A stretch of DNA of 64,000 bases, taken from the NCBI GenBank assembly GCA_012064385.1, contig QRDG01000526.1, positions 124,001 to 188,000 of the forward strand, written 5' to 3'. This stretch comes from Puccinellia tenuiflora. Taxonomy: Eukaryota > Streptophyta > Magnoliopsida > Poales > Poaceae. Numbering within the stretch: the stretch's first letter is position 1; each line of letters starts with the position of its first letter. The notes under the pieces were generated by a model that was given only the letters and a program-made list of their open reading frames with translations, was not told where the DNA came from and ran no database searches. The position numbers were made by a program, and so were the translations under genes. Positions 36,031-46,744 of this stretch are shown piece by piece.

Positions 36031-36400
36031 TTTTTGAAAACCGGAATAACCTGGTATCGGCATCAAAATGATGCATACAACACATTTATTGCATAGTTTT
36101 TCAGAGTTTTAAGTATTGAATTACAACTCAAGGGTCACACAACGCGGCATCAAAGATAAGCCACCAAAAAATAGAAAACAAATAGCGACTATACATTTTG
36201 AATTCTACTAGCACGCGACATCCTTTTGAAGATAACCTGAACAAAGTGCCATCAACCGAGTACAACCAGAGTTCATAATATCTTGCTAACCGGCATGTGG
36301 AAAGACCACATGTGAACCCAATAAGTTACCATGTTGATAACCTGTAAAACATAAGCAGCTCCAATCTTGGTTGTATATTGTCGAAGTTGTCGTTGACTTG
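36031..36400 (-). mobile_element. Probable LINE 3' end (poly-A terminated), minus strand
   Basis: Read on minus, GTATGCATCATTTTGATGCC is followed by a CCAGGTTATTCCGGTTTTC ending and a poly-A run. This resembles 3' ends of grass non-LTR retrotransposons. No coding part is present, and the upstream boundary is not defined. Confidence 0.4.
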
Positions 36401-36816
36401 TTTGGCTTCGTGGTGCGGGATCAGTAGATCTTAGCGGTCCGGAACGGCCGGCTCGAAGGCTTGGGTCGTGGCCTACGTCAGCCACGACTCGCCGCCTGGG
36501 GAGCCGTTGGTGTTCTGCCCGAGGCTTGGCGCACGTCGCCTCGGCTTCGCCGGGCTGGATTCTCTGTGGCAACTGCTTGCTCGTGGGATCATCTGCGGAA
36601 AGTGCGGCACGTTTGCACGCCACGCGGCGCGACGGGCGGAACGGTTCCGCTTGCCTCGCTTTTAAAGGGGAAAGAGGGGGAACGGCCGGGGTTACCGTTC
36701 CCCATTCCTGCTTCGTCTTCCCCGTTAGCTCTTGCGCTCCTCGGTTCTTGCCCATCTTCTCTTTCGCTCTTGCCGTCCTTGCTCTTGCCTCTTCTCCGAC
36801 GGGGAACAGATCCTCC
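36401..36816 (+). promoter_or_regulatory. Putative promoter and leader of the five-exon accessory gene
   Basis: TTTTAAAGG near 36659-36667 lies about 150 bp before ATG 36817, followed by a T/C-rich leader with CTCTTGC repeats. The GC-rich region further upstream is of unknown origin; the minus-strand frame at 36273-36848 has no domain. Confidence 0.4.
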
Positions 36817-39800
36817 ATGGCGAGTTCGGGCGCGTGGATGGGCTCCACCGTGGACGATACATTCCTCTGGAAGCTCCATCGGAACGGGTTCTTGGGGTTG
36901 ACGGGCGACGTGGGAGCTCACGTTCCCCCTGAAGGAGAGATTTCGCCGGCGCCCAAGAAGGGCGAGTTCGTCGTGTTTTCCGCACATCTGGAGCGGGGAT
37001 TGGGGCTCCCGGTGAGCTCCTTCTTCTCGGAGTTCCTGCGCTTCTACGGGCTGCAGCCCCATCATTTGGGGGCAAATTGCATCACTCAGTTGTCCTGCTT
37101 CGTCACGCTGTGCGAAGCGTATTTGGGCATCTGGCCCAGTATGGAGATATTCGGCATGTTCTTCTTCCTGCGGGCTCAAACAACCGTCGGGCAGCAGCGC
37201 GATTGCGGTAGCGTCTCCATTAGCACGAAGAATACGCCGCTGCCCAAGATTAACCTGCCTGATTCCATCAAGAAGTGGCAGAGCACCTACTTCTACGTCC
37301 GGAATCTTACTGACGCCGACCGAATCGGCCTTCCGGCCTTCTCCAACTCGCTGCCAGCGTCCAAGTCCTGGATTCGGAAGCCACCGGTGGATGGGAATCT
37401 CGAGAGCGTTTTGTTCAGCCGGCTGAAGGAATAGTGAAGAACGGCCTAACGTCCAGGGACCTGACCCTGGCGTGGCTGTCGAGGCGGATATACCCGCTGC
37501 AGGCGCGTCCGCACAAGATGTGCTTCTACTTAGGGATGGCAATGGGTACCCTGTGCCCGCGTACCCTGTGGGTAAAAACCCTATTAGGGTAAGGGTTTGG
37601 GACTAAAAAATATCCATGGGTATATAAATAGGGAAATCTTGTGCCCATTGGGCAGAGCGGGTACGGGCATGGGATTGCATAACCCATACCCGCGTGCCCT
37701 GGTACCCATATAAATTCTATCAAGTGGGACTTAGTTTAATTAAACTAATCTAATTTTCTAATCCCGCATAGGCAGTAGGCGGTTCAACTCAAGGTGAGCC
37801 ACGATCGATGATGTGTCACAGATTTTTTTCCTATTGCTGGATTGCTCGAGTTTATTTTGGTTGAACTTGTTATAGTGTTAACACTTTATTGTAATGCTTA
37901 TTTTGTGGCCTTATGTATGGTTAAATTATTTCTATATTTTGTTGTGAGTTAATAAATTTAATAGTGTGGACTATGTGTTGCTGTTTATGACTATGTATGG
38001 TCATATTATCTTAGCTCTTTTTTTTTGTCTCAATTGATATGTGTTGTAAATGCGGGTATTTTTATCCGCGGGTATCCCTTTACCCTGTCGGGTGAAGGGT
38101 ATGGGAAAATATTGTACCCGCTTACGGGTATGAGTACGGGTGATGGGCAAACTCGGGATGCACGGGTAAGGGTATGGGGTGGCTCCACCCGCACCCATAC
38201 CCTGCGGGTGCCATCCCTACTTCTACTCTGGTATCCGGGATCCCATCCGGGTCAGCTTGGAGGTGCCGAAGCCGAAGAACCTCTGCAAGTGGGCTTCCCG
38301 CCTCATCACCGACAGGATCGAGGCGGACTGGGATTTCGGATTCGATCCATTCACCCGCTCGGAACCTGCTCCTGAGGTTAGCCATTGCTTCCTAATCCGT
38401 TTTCAATTCCTTCGTCCGGCTGCCGCTTGACCCAGTCGGCCTGTTGTGCAGCTTTGCGAGCTCCAGGGGGTTGAAGATTTTGAAGTCGTCTTCGAGCCTG
38501 ACGTCAGTGGTCCCTTCTCCAAGGCGCTGACGGCCTTGCTGGAGGCGGATTCCGCCGACGAGCAGGCGGGTGGGGAAACAGACGCCACCGCTGAAGATGA
38601 ATCAGGCGGCGGCGCCCGCGCCGGCCCAGACAGGCGCGGTGACACCACCGAATCGTCCGGTGGGGGCGCCGATGTTGGTGAAGATGGGGGAGGAGATGAC
38701 GATGCCGCCCGCACTGCAATGAGCCCTGTCCCTTCTGCCGGCTCCGACTCCGATTCGGCAGCCGACCGGGACGAGGACCTCGAGCGCGACGTCCCCCCTC
38801 CGGTCTCGCCGCCTCGCGGTAAGTCTCCTGAGCCCGACGCCGCCGGGCAAACTGACGATGTCGCGCGCGTGGTAGTAGATCTTTCCAGCGGTTCCGAGCC
38901 GGACTCAGAAGGTTCCTCTTCCGTGCCAGCCTCCAAGCCGGCGCCGTCCTCCCGCAGGACCAAGGAGTTGGAGGCGGCGGCGCGGAAGAAGAAAGCAATT
39001 CTTCCCCGGCGGGTCCTGAAGGAGAGGCGGTCGAAGTCGGCTGCCGATATTGATGCAGGCACCGTGCCCCATAAGCGGAGGGGCACATTCGAGAAGCGGG
39101 GCGTGCTGCCCGCCAAAAAGTTGGCTTCTTCGTCGTCCCGGCCTACTACGGCCGGCTTGATGCCCGCCGGGAAGCTTTCGGCGGAGGCCCAGGCGGATGC
39201 GATTGTGGCCGAAATCAGGGCCGAGGTCGACGCCAGGATGGCGGAGGAGGCGGATGTCCCAGCTGGTGGGGCCAACAATGAGGTGATTGGTCGTGCTTCC
39301 GGTGGTGACTTTATTTATGATTTGAATCCGGGTGATTTGGAGAAGGAGTTTTATGCTCAGATGACGCAGGCGGATTTGGCCTTGGGAGCGTCTGACGCTG
39401 GTCTGACTGTGGAACAGTTGATGACCTCAAGGGAGGACGAGGAGAAGGCGAAGGCGGAGGCGGTTGACGCGGAGAGGGCGGAGTCTCTTGCCGGCGGAAC
39501 CAACGTCCAGGTGGTTAATTCTGCTCTTGCTGTTGATCCGGGTTATGACTTAGGCATTGAAGGTATGGAAAAAGCTATTTACGCGGAGCTGGCGCAGGCG
39601 GATCTGATCCGGAAGGAGATGGACGCCAAGGCGGCCGCGAGGCAGCTGGCCGCTGCCAAGGCGGCTGAGGAGAAGGCGGGAGCGGGCACGGACGCCGGCA
39701 AGACCGCGGAGGCCGGTGCAGAGGTTGAAGTGGTACCGGCCCGTGCGGAGCGGCCGGTTGACGACCCTGCCGTTACAGCGGAGGGCGGGGAGGCGCCCTC

Positions 39801-41569
39801 CGGAGGCGTGAAGCGCCTGTCCGACGACTTGCCGGCTCCCCCGCCAAAGCGCTTGAGGAGGAAGCCCAGGGAACTGGGCTCATGCGACGGGTAAATCCTT
39901 GTCTTGTGGTAGAAATCTCGCGGCTTGTACTTCTTGGTGGTGACGCTTTCTTCGTTTTGCAGAGCGCCGCTTCCAATAGCGGAGACGGCGCCCGTCGCGA
40001 TGGTGGAGCCAACCACGAGACCTGCCCCCGAGGCTCCCGTGGCGCAAACGGCTGGTCCGCCTCCAGAGGCGGTAACGGTGACGGCGGACGTGGAGCCGGT
40101 TGGCCCGGCGTCGGCAAATGCCGCTCCCCCCGTGGTCGACTCCAACCCTCCGCTTTCAGCAGGTGGCGCTGAGGCGTCGGTGGACGCTTTCCAGATAGTT
40201 CTCCGGCCCGGCGCCGGGGCCGGATACCTCGCCTTTCCCACTCCTTCCACGTCGGTGGCCGAAACGGCCAAGGACAAGGCCATAGCGGGGGTGACGGCTT
40301 CGCTCCCTGGTCCCCATCAATCCATCTTGGTGTCTTCTCCTCCGTATTCCGGGCCGGTGCCGGCCCTGCCCGACGCATCGGGGAAGATTCCCCTCGCCGC
40401 GCTGGTGGAGGAGAAGGCCAAGGAGAACCTGGCCAACATAACGTTGCTCTGCTCCTCCATAGAGTATGGCTTTGCCGAGGCGGCCAAGGAGACGACTTTG
40501 CTCAGGCGAGAGCTTGAGGCGGCCAAAGGTCCGGTTTTCCTTCTTGCTCACATCCTCTGTCTTGTCGTTCAGCATTCTTTCTTGCTTGTCTTGGTTTGAT
40601 GACGATTCGACCTCTGCAGGCGACGCCGCCTCCCGCACCGGCTTGGAGAAGCAGGTGAAGGAGAAGGACGCCGCCCTGGCGTTGGTCAAGGCCGATCTCC
40701 AGGCGGCGGAGAAAACGTCGGAGGAGCGCCGCCTGGAAATCGTCCGACTGGGCGAGGAAGCGGCGAAACTGCAGGAAGCTGAGCGGCGGAGACGGGGCGA
40801 GGTCGAATCACTCCGCGAGAATGCGGATGATCTGCGGTTTCAGCTGAAGGAGTCCGTCGAGCGCAACGACCTGATCGTCCAGACGGCCAAGGCGCGTGAG
40901 CTTGAGCATGAGCAGCTGGTGGGCGGCCTGATCAAGGAGGTTGAGCGCGTGAACGAACTGATCCTCGGTAAGTGAGGTCTCTTTCTCCTTGTCTTCTTGT
41001 TTGGGGTCTTCTACTCGGCCTCACCGGTTTGAAATGCAGGCCTTTACCCCGAGGTAGACGCGCAAATCTAGAAAGATGCTACCTCGGCTCATTCCCGACC
41101 GGAGTCATCTGGCGCCGCTGCTGGGTCTGCTCCGACTGCCGCCTCCCGTCTTCTACGATTTGGCCAGGAGTTCAAACGGTTGAAGGAAGCGGCCGACGGC
41201 GTGCTCGAGAACCTGTGGCCGGATGCTCCCTTGCCGGCCGCTCTCCATGACTTGTTCGCCCGGCTTGAAGGGGCGCCCGCCGGCATCGACGAGCAGGTGG
41301 AGATGGCGGCGCGCGGAGGCACCGACATGGCGCTGGCCGTGGTGAAGTCATGGTATCCAGGCGTGCAGATGAGCAGGCTGGTGGATGGATTTCGCACGGG
41401 AACGTCCCTCGCGAGCCTGCGTCCGGAGATCCTCATGGCCTCTGGGAGAATTGCCGAGGCGGTGGACTTGACGAAGCTGGTGCCTGCTGAGCCGTCTTCG
41501 GCACCACGGCCGGCTGAAGATACCGGAGCCGGCGACGCTGCTGCTGCCACTGACGCCGCTACCATCTGA
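36817..41569 (+). pseudogene. Five-exon Gypsy accessory gene (Transposase_28-like, coiled coil), disrupted
   Basis: Exons are 36817-38376, 38452-39890, 39963-40528, 40620-40967 and 41040-41569. All four introns have GT..AG signals and preserve frame. The N-terminal part (VSSFFSEFLRFYGLQPHHL ... EAYLGIWPSMEIFGMFFFLR) resembles the Transposase_28 family and the antisense gene of Gypsy copy 1. The middle is acidic/Ser-rich, and exon 4 is a coiled coil. Damage: a frameshift near 37430, a 689-bp hAT element in exon 1 (37531-38219) and an in-frame TAG at 41070. Without these the protein would be over 1200 residues. It is on + while the nearby LTR (44246-44935) faces minus, which again makes it antisense to that element. 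Function is unknown. Confidence 0.75.
37531..38219. mobile_element. Non-autonomous hAT element with 8-bp TSD
   Basis: Ends are TAGGGATGGCA and TGCCATCCCTA, inverted repeats, and the 8-bp target duplication CTTCTACT lies at 37523-37530 and 38220-38227. Subterminal GGGTACC/GGGTAAGGG words recur in both orientations. The 689-bp body has no transposase. It interrupts exon 1 of the accessory gene; reading across one CTTCTACT copy restores the surrounding frame. Confidence 0.93.
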
Positions 41570-41923
41570 TTTGTTTGCTCCCCCGGAATGCCGGGTGTAA
41601 TTGTTGTCCTGTACTATTAACTGTCCTGCCACATTACTTGCCTTGTTATTTTGGACATCCTTGAAGATTGCCTTGTAAAAATTCGCTATTCTGCTCCCTG
41701 CCGTTGATTGTTATCATGAGTGTTATTTTCTCTATGATTTGCTAGGCCTTTGTGCCAGAATTCGTGTTTGTGTTTGGTGATGATAATCACCATGCCTAGC
41801 CCCCGAATTTTGGGCCGGCTTGAGCATCTAGCCGGGTCAAAATTTCACGTCCTTTATTTGTCTTGCGTTTTTCTTCCATCGTCGTGATGTCATACAGCCC
41901 CCGAGTCGAGGTGGTGTAGTTTT

Positions 41924-42400
41924 GCGTCCGGGTCTGCGGAGCCGGCTCGCTGGCTGCGCAGCTCCCAGGAATTTTATGCCGGCTGACGGCGTGGCAGCCC
42001 CCGAGTCCGTGACTCGGGGTGATATAGATATGCGTCCGGGTCTGCGGAGCCGGCTCGCCGGCTGCGCAACCCCCGGGAATTTTATGCCGGCTGATGGCGT
42101 GTCAGCCCCCGAGTCCGTGACTTGGGGTGATATAGATATGCGTCCGGGTCTGCGGAGCCGGCTCGCCGGCTATGCAGCCCCCGGGAATTTTATGCCGGCT
42201 GATGGCGTGGCAGCCCCCGAGTCCGTGACTTGGGGTGATATAGATATGCGTCCGGGTCTGCGGAGCCGGCTCGCCGGCTGCGCAGCCCCCGGGAATTTTA
42301 TGCCGGCTGACGGCGTGGCAGCCCCCGAGTCCGTGACTTGGGGTGATTTTTCCCATCCGGGTGCGCGGAGCCGGCTTGCCGACTGCGCAGCCCCCGGGTA
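41924..42400. repeat. 108-bp tandem repeat, four full units and one partial
   Basis: GCGTCCGGGTCTGCGG starts at 41924, 42032, 42140 and 42248, an exact 108-bp period; a diverged fifth unit follows at about 42356. Each unit has an AGCCGGCTCGCCGGCT palindrome-like core and CAGCCCCCGAGTCCGTGAC. The array lies after the accessory gene and before the next promoter. Confidence 0.95.
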
Positions 42401-42641
42401 TCGCTTCGCCTCCTTGGTCCACTTGCAGGCCACGTGTCGTCTTTGCATCGTCTTGACCCTTGCGCTTCGCGTTTTGCCCCCTCGGCTTCGCCGTCTCCTA
42501 CGCTGGTGACACGCGTCGCTTGGAGACGGGCCGCTGACGGTTGCGCTGCTTCCTTGTCCCCTTATAAGTATCGACACCGGTGTGTTTTCTCCTTCATCTT
42601 CATCCTCTCACTCCCGCGTCTCTAGCTCCCGCTGCTTAGAC
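42401..42641 (+). promoter_or_regulatory. Putative promoter of the AT-hook ORF
   Basis: TTATAAG near 42562-42568 lies about 75 bp before ATG 42642, with a C/T-rich leader (TTCTCCTTCATCTTCATCC). An ACACGCGTCGC-type GC-rich stretch lies upstream. Confidence 0.5.
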
Positions 42642-43000
42642 ATGGCCCCAAAGAAGGAGATCGAGATGACTCCTCCCGTAGCGGCGAAGCGCGGCAGGGG
42701 GCGCCCCCGGAAGACCGACGTTGAAGGAACCTCCAATGCGGGCGCCAAGCGCGGCCGGGGCCGGCCGCCAAAGCTTATCCGCGGCGGTGATGGGGGTGAC
42801 GTCGTTGCGGCGACTGGAAACAAGCGGAGCCCCTCTCCTGCCCGCTCGGAGTCCCCGATCTTCGGTGGCTGGGAGGACTTCCCGATCTCTGAGTTCATCC
42901 TGGTGCTGTACGAGCCCGTGCAGCGTGTGCAGTTGTTGCCTTTCACCATCGCCGATGCGCTTGAGGGGGATGGCCCCTTCAGGTTCCTCCTCCATCGGGT
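42642..43000 (+). pseudogene. AT-hook reading frame, truncated by fusion to pol debris
   Basis: From ATG 42642 the protein reads MAPKKEIEMTPPV and then has two AT-hook motifs, KRGRGRPRK and KRGRGRPPK, about 20 residues apart. A downstream part (RVQLLPFTIADAL ... FRFLLHRVGARQGPWEV) faintly resembles a B3-type fold, but I would not insist on it. After about 43000 the sequence becomes an RNase H remnant in another frame. The start MAPK resembles the antisense gene of Gypsy copy 1 (MAPKRNN), but the bodies differ. Minor-groove DNA binding is plausible from the AT-hooks. Confidence 0.55.
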
Positions 43001-43004
43001 TGGT

Positions 43005-44221
43005 GCTCGCCAAGGGCCCTGGGAGGTGTTGGCTCGCCAAGGCCATGAACATTAAGCGGATCCTCTTCTACGGCGACTCCGACTTGGTGGTCCAGCAGAC
43101 CACTGGTCATTGGGACGCCAAGGACCCCAACATGGCCGCCTACCGCTTCTTCATCCAGCAGCTCGCGGGATGATTCGACGGATGCGAATTCCACCACATC
43201 CACCGCTCCAACAACGAGGCGGCTGACACTTTGGCGAACATTGGTTCTCTTCGTGAGGAGATCCCACCCGGCGTCGCCCTTGAGAAGTTGTACAAGCCAT
43301 CCATCACGCCGTGTCCCGGCTCTGATTCCATCCGGATGCCGCCGGGCGCAGAGTCGGCTGGGCCGGCTCCGGGCGAGCCGGAAACCATCGAGGTCCTCGT
43401 CATCGAAGAGGCTCCGCCATGGACCCAACCCTTCCTCGCCTACCTCGCCAACGACGAGCTCCCGGAGGACGAGCTCATCGCCAGGAAAATCAAACGCCGA
43501 GCAAGTGCTTACACCATCATCAACAACGAGTTGTACAAGCGCAGTGTCTCTGGGATATTCCAGCGCTGTGTGAACCAAGAAGAAGGAATCAAGATCCTCA
43601 AAGAAATTCATCAAGGCGAATGCGGTCATCACGCGTCCTCGAGAGCAATTGTGGCTAAGGCGTTCAGGCACGGGTTCTACTGGCCGACTGCGCTGGCTGA
43701 TGCGAACCAGCTGGTCCGGCTCTGCAATGGCTGTCAACGATTTGCAACACAGAAGCACACGCCGGCTTCAGCACTCAAGACAATTCCTATCACCTGGCCG
43801 TTTGCCGTCTGGGGGCTCGACATGGTCGGCCCGTTGAGAAGATCCAGTGGAGGCATGACACACCTGCTGGTAGCAGTCGACAAGTTCACGAAGTGGATTG
43901 AAGCCAAGCCGATCAAGAAGCTGGATGGACCAACAGCAGTCAAGTTCTTCAAAAGCATCATCTACCGCTTCAGCTACCCTAACACATCATCACGGATAAC
44001 GGGTCGAACTTCGTCAAGGGAGAATTTGCCAAGTTCTGCGGCAGAACCGGCATCCGGCTCGACGTGGCCTCCGTCGCACACCCGCAATCGAATGGGCAGG
44101 TCGAGCGGGCAAACGGCCTCATCCTATCCGGCATCATGCCTCGGTTGCTCGAACCACTCGAGCGAGCAGCCAGCGCGTGGGAAGAAGAGCTACCTTCTGT
44201 CCTCTGGAGCCTAAGGACAAC
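43005..44221 (+). pseudogene. pol: RNase H C-terminus and integrase remnant of another Gypsy element
   Basis: RNase H is seen from AKAMNIKRILFYGDSDLVVQ to HHIHRSNNEAADTLA, with a TGA stop at 43171. The integrase zinc finger (GECGHHASSR ... CNGCQRFA) lies at about 43616-43740, and the catalytic D is in WGLDMVGP near 43810. A frameshift near 43982 precedes the second catalytic region; SNGQVERANG is near 44088. The sequence ends at LWSLRTT and runs directly into a minus-strand primer-binding site. It differs clearly from the integrase of copies 1 and 2, so it is another family. Confidence 0.88.
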
Positions 44222-44227
44222 CCACCA

Positions 44228-44245
44228 GATACGGTGGGCGCCAAA
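44228..44245 (-). other. Primer-binding site next to the minus-strand LTR
   Basis: On minus, TTTGGCGCCCACCGTATC directly follows the LTR end CCACGACA, like the TTTGGCGCGCCAGG site after the LTR at 55752. The primer tRNA is not assigned. Confidence 0.7.
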
Positions 44246-44935
44246 TGTCGTGGTGGGTTGCACGGCATATCCATCAGAGATGGAAAAGATTGTGGGGCAG
44301 GCGACGATGGATGCTCGCGCGGGATTGGGCAACAAGCACGCGAACACACGCTAGTTACCCAGGTTCAGGGCCCTCCTTATGGAGGTAACACCCCTACGTC
44401 CTGCTCTTCTTGTTCTTATTGCTTGATCACAGAATCGGGCTACAATGGTGCTCCTTGAGCTGTTTCGGGTGGCAGCCGGCTGGAGATCCTAGCCGGCTGG
44501 AGGTTGAAGGTGATGCTACGTATGCGTGTCGGTCTCTTCTCTCTTACTTGCTTACCTCGCGCAGGAGGCTCTAGCCCGCTTTATATAGGCAGCGGGCTAG
44601 GGTTTTGGGTTACAGGGAAGTTACAAGTTTGTCCCTATGACATCACTACTTTCTGAGCCGGCTGGAGCTTGTTGTCATGATTCGGTACAGGAGATGCCCG
44701 ACAAGGGGTACTGTTCACCCAGAGCGGTTATACGGACCGGGCCCACTCGTACGGGGCTGTCGGTTGGTGCGTCCGGCTTCAGTCCAGCCGGACGCCCGCA
44801 TCCGGGTAGACGCAGGCGGCTTGCTTCATCCGGCAGGTTTCAGGCGGCACTGCGCAGCCGGCACTTGTTCAGCCGGCCTGTGGAGAACTGAAGGAATAGG
44901 CTTCTTTGGGATATCTGGGGTTCATATCCCCGACA
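44246..44935 (-). repeat. LTR in minus orientation (5' LTR of a lost element)
   Basis: On minus it begins TGTCGGGGATATGAACC and ends CACCACGACA, 690 bp. A TATATAAAG box is near 44588-44580, and AGGGCCCTGAACCTGGGTAA lies downstream, both as in the Gypsy LTRs here. The primer site lies at its left, so the element body should extend left on minus, but only about 20 bp of leader remains before + strand integrase debris. Confidence 0.85.
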
Positions 44936-45652
44936 CCACCCGCCCCCAAGCTCCTGCTCTGTTCTCCCCGGCCATCTCCGGCCGCTTCCCGTCTCCCGCA
45001 CCCCACCTCGACCGGGCTCGAGCTTCCCCGCTCCCCTGCTCCGCCATGACCGGTCCGGCCATCTCCTCCTCAACTCCTCCCCGTCGCCTCCTGCCCTGGC
45101 CATGCCCGCGCGCCTCTTTCCTCCTCCCCCCCCCGACGGCCTCGTCCCTGGCCGGCCTAGCCATGGCCGTGCCCGGCCTCCCCCTCCGCGAGCTCCTCCT
45201 TCCCCCGACCTCCTCCCTCCGTCCCCATCCTGCTCCCGCATGCACGCGTCCGTCGTCGCCATCCTCAGCTCGCGGCCGAGCTGCTCATGCCCGAGCCGCG
45301 CCCTGGCTCCCTTCCCCGTGCCGTGTTGCTGCAGGTGCTGCTGATGCTCCCCGTTGACTTCTCCATCCCCGTTTTCGATTTTCCCCGATGTGCTCCCCGT
45401 CGTGTTCCCGTTGATGCTTTCGATTTCCCGTTCCCCGACGCGTTCCCCGTCCCGTTCCCGTCGTGAAGACCCAACCGCCAAGGTCTCCGATCCCCGTCGT
45501 GAAGCACCGTGAAGCCCGATCCCCGAAGATGGATACGCCAAGTTCTCCCACGACTCCGTGCAACGACAAGATCTACCCCGACCGGAACCCGCCGAGTTCT
45601 CCGATGCCATGAACCCCGTCGACCCCAAAGCCCGGAACGCCAAGGTCCACCA
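44936..45652. repeat. C-rich flank, duplicated at 61655-62369
   Basis: This 717-bp C/T-rich segment shows repeated GTTCCCG, CCCCGTCG and CCGATCCCCG words. Open frames on both strands are compositional. The copy at 61655-62369 differs at roughly 4 percent of sites by hand count, mostly transitions. Both copies end at the same Copia LTR junction. Its origin is unknown; it may belong to yet another retroelement. Confidence 0.8.
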
Positions 45653-46660
45653 TGAAAGAACAAGCTATGCCCGAGATGTCGCCTAGAGGGGGGGGGGGTG
45701 AATAGGCGATTAAAACTTTTTCTATTTAGGGGCTTGATAATTGCGGAATAAAACTATGTGTTTAAATTAACAAGCTAACAACCTAAAATACTAGGTTTGC
45801 CTAAGTGCACCAACAACTTATGCTAAGCAATATGACAACAAGGTGATAGCAAGATATGAACCTCAAGCACGAAGGCTATCACAATGTAAATTGCATAAGT
45901 AAATGGCTCGGGTATAGAAATAACCGAGGCACGCTGAGACGAGGATTTATTCCCGAGTTCCTCCTTGTTAAGGGAGTACATCTCGTTGAAGGGGTGTGAG
46001 CTCGCCACAAAAGGCCTACTCAAGATGCCACAAAGGCCTCACCCTATTCTCCGATGAACCGCACCCAAAGGTTTGGTTCACCTTCCACTATCGGAATCCT
46101 TTGAGGCGGATTCCGGAGCCCTTTTACATCGTTCTTGGGGCACACACCCACAACTCAATTGGGGGCTCCCAAACTCGTGCCGAAGCTTCACAACTCGAAG
46201 TCTTCGCGGCACCTCCAAACCGTCTAGGGTACACAATGCACCCAAGAGGCACAAAGCTATTGGGAACACAAAGCACCCAAGAGTAACAAGCTTCTCAACG
46301 TCGATCTTCACGTATCACCATAGGGAGAGCAACCCGATGCAAGCAATGCATGAGGCAAGAACACACTAGGTGGTCAAATCGTTCACTCTCAAATTCCAAC
46401 CAAAGCAACTAATGCTATGGAGGGAATAAGAGAGGAAGAACAAAGGGGATGAACACAAAGCAACCCCATAAATCTAGGATCCACAAGTTTTCCCTCACTT
46501 AGAGAGGATTTTGATTGGTGGAAAGGTAGATCTAGATCTCCTCTCTTGAATCCCTAATTTGGGCAAGAATCATTAGAGGGCTTGAGAGGAATCAAGCTCA
46601 CAAGGTAGCAACAAGAGGAGAGAGAAAAAAGGACAGACCAGCAGGTTTTGGGAGGAGGAG

Positions 46661-46670
46661 GCTTTTTATA
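46661..46670 (-). promoter_or_regulatory. TATA box in the Copia-type LTR
   Basis: On minus, GGCTATAAAAAGCC. It is present only in this LTR copy; deletions in the copies at 53788 and 62370 remove the matching part. Confidence 0.65.
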
Positions 46671-46744
46671 GCCTCCCCAAAAACTAGCCGTTGGACTGTC
46701 AGGCGAGACTCCGGTCAATACGGAGACTCGTTGGGTCAATCATG

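Noticed and set aside
36273..36848. 191-residue minus frame
   Set aside because: It overlaps the promoter and start of the accessory gene and a LINE-like tail, and has no domain.
38403..39278. 291-residue minus frame
   Set aside because: Mirror of accessory-gene exon 2; the + frame is supported by splicing on both sides.
41924..42400. CRISPR-like array
   Set aside because: Units are contiguous 108-bp repeats without unique spacers, in a plant genome.
44936..45652. Protein-coding gene in the C-rich flank
   Set aside because: Frames are open on both strands because of composition, and indels between the two copies break them.
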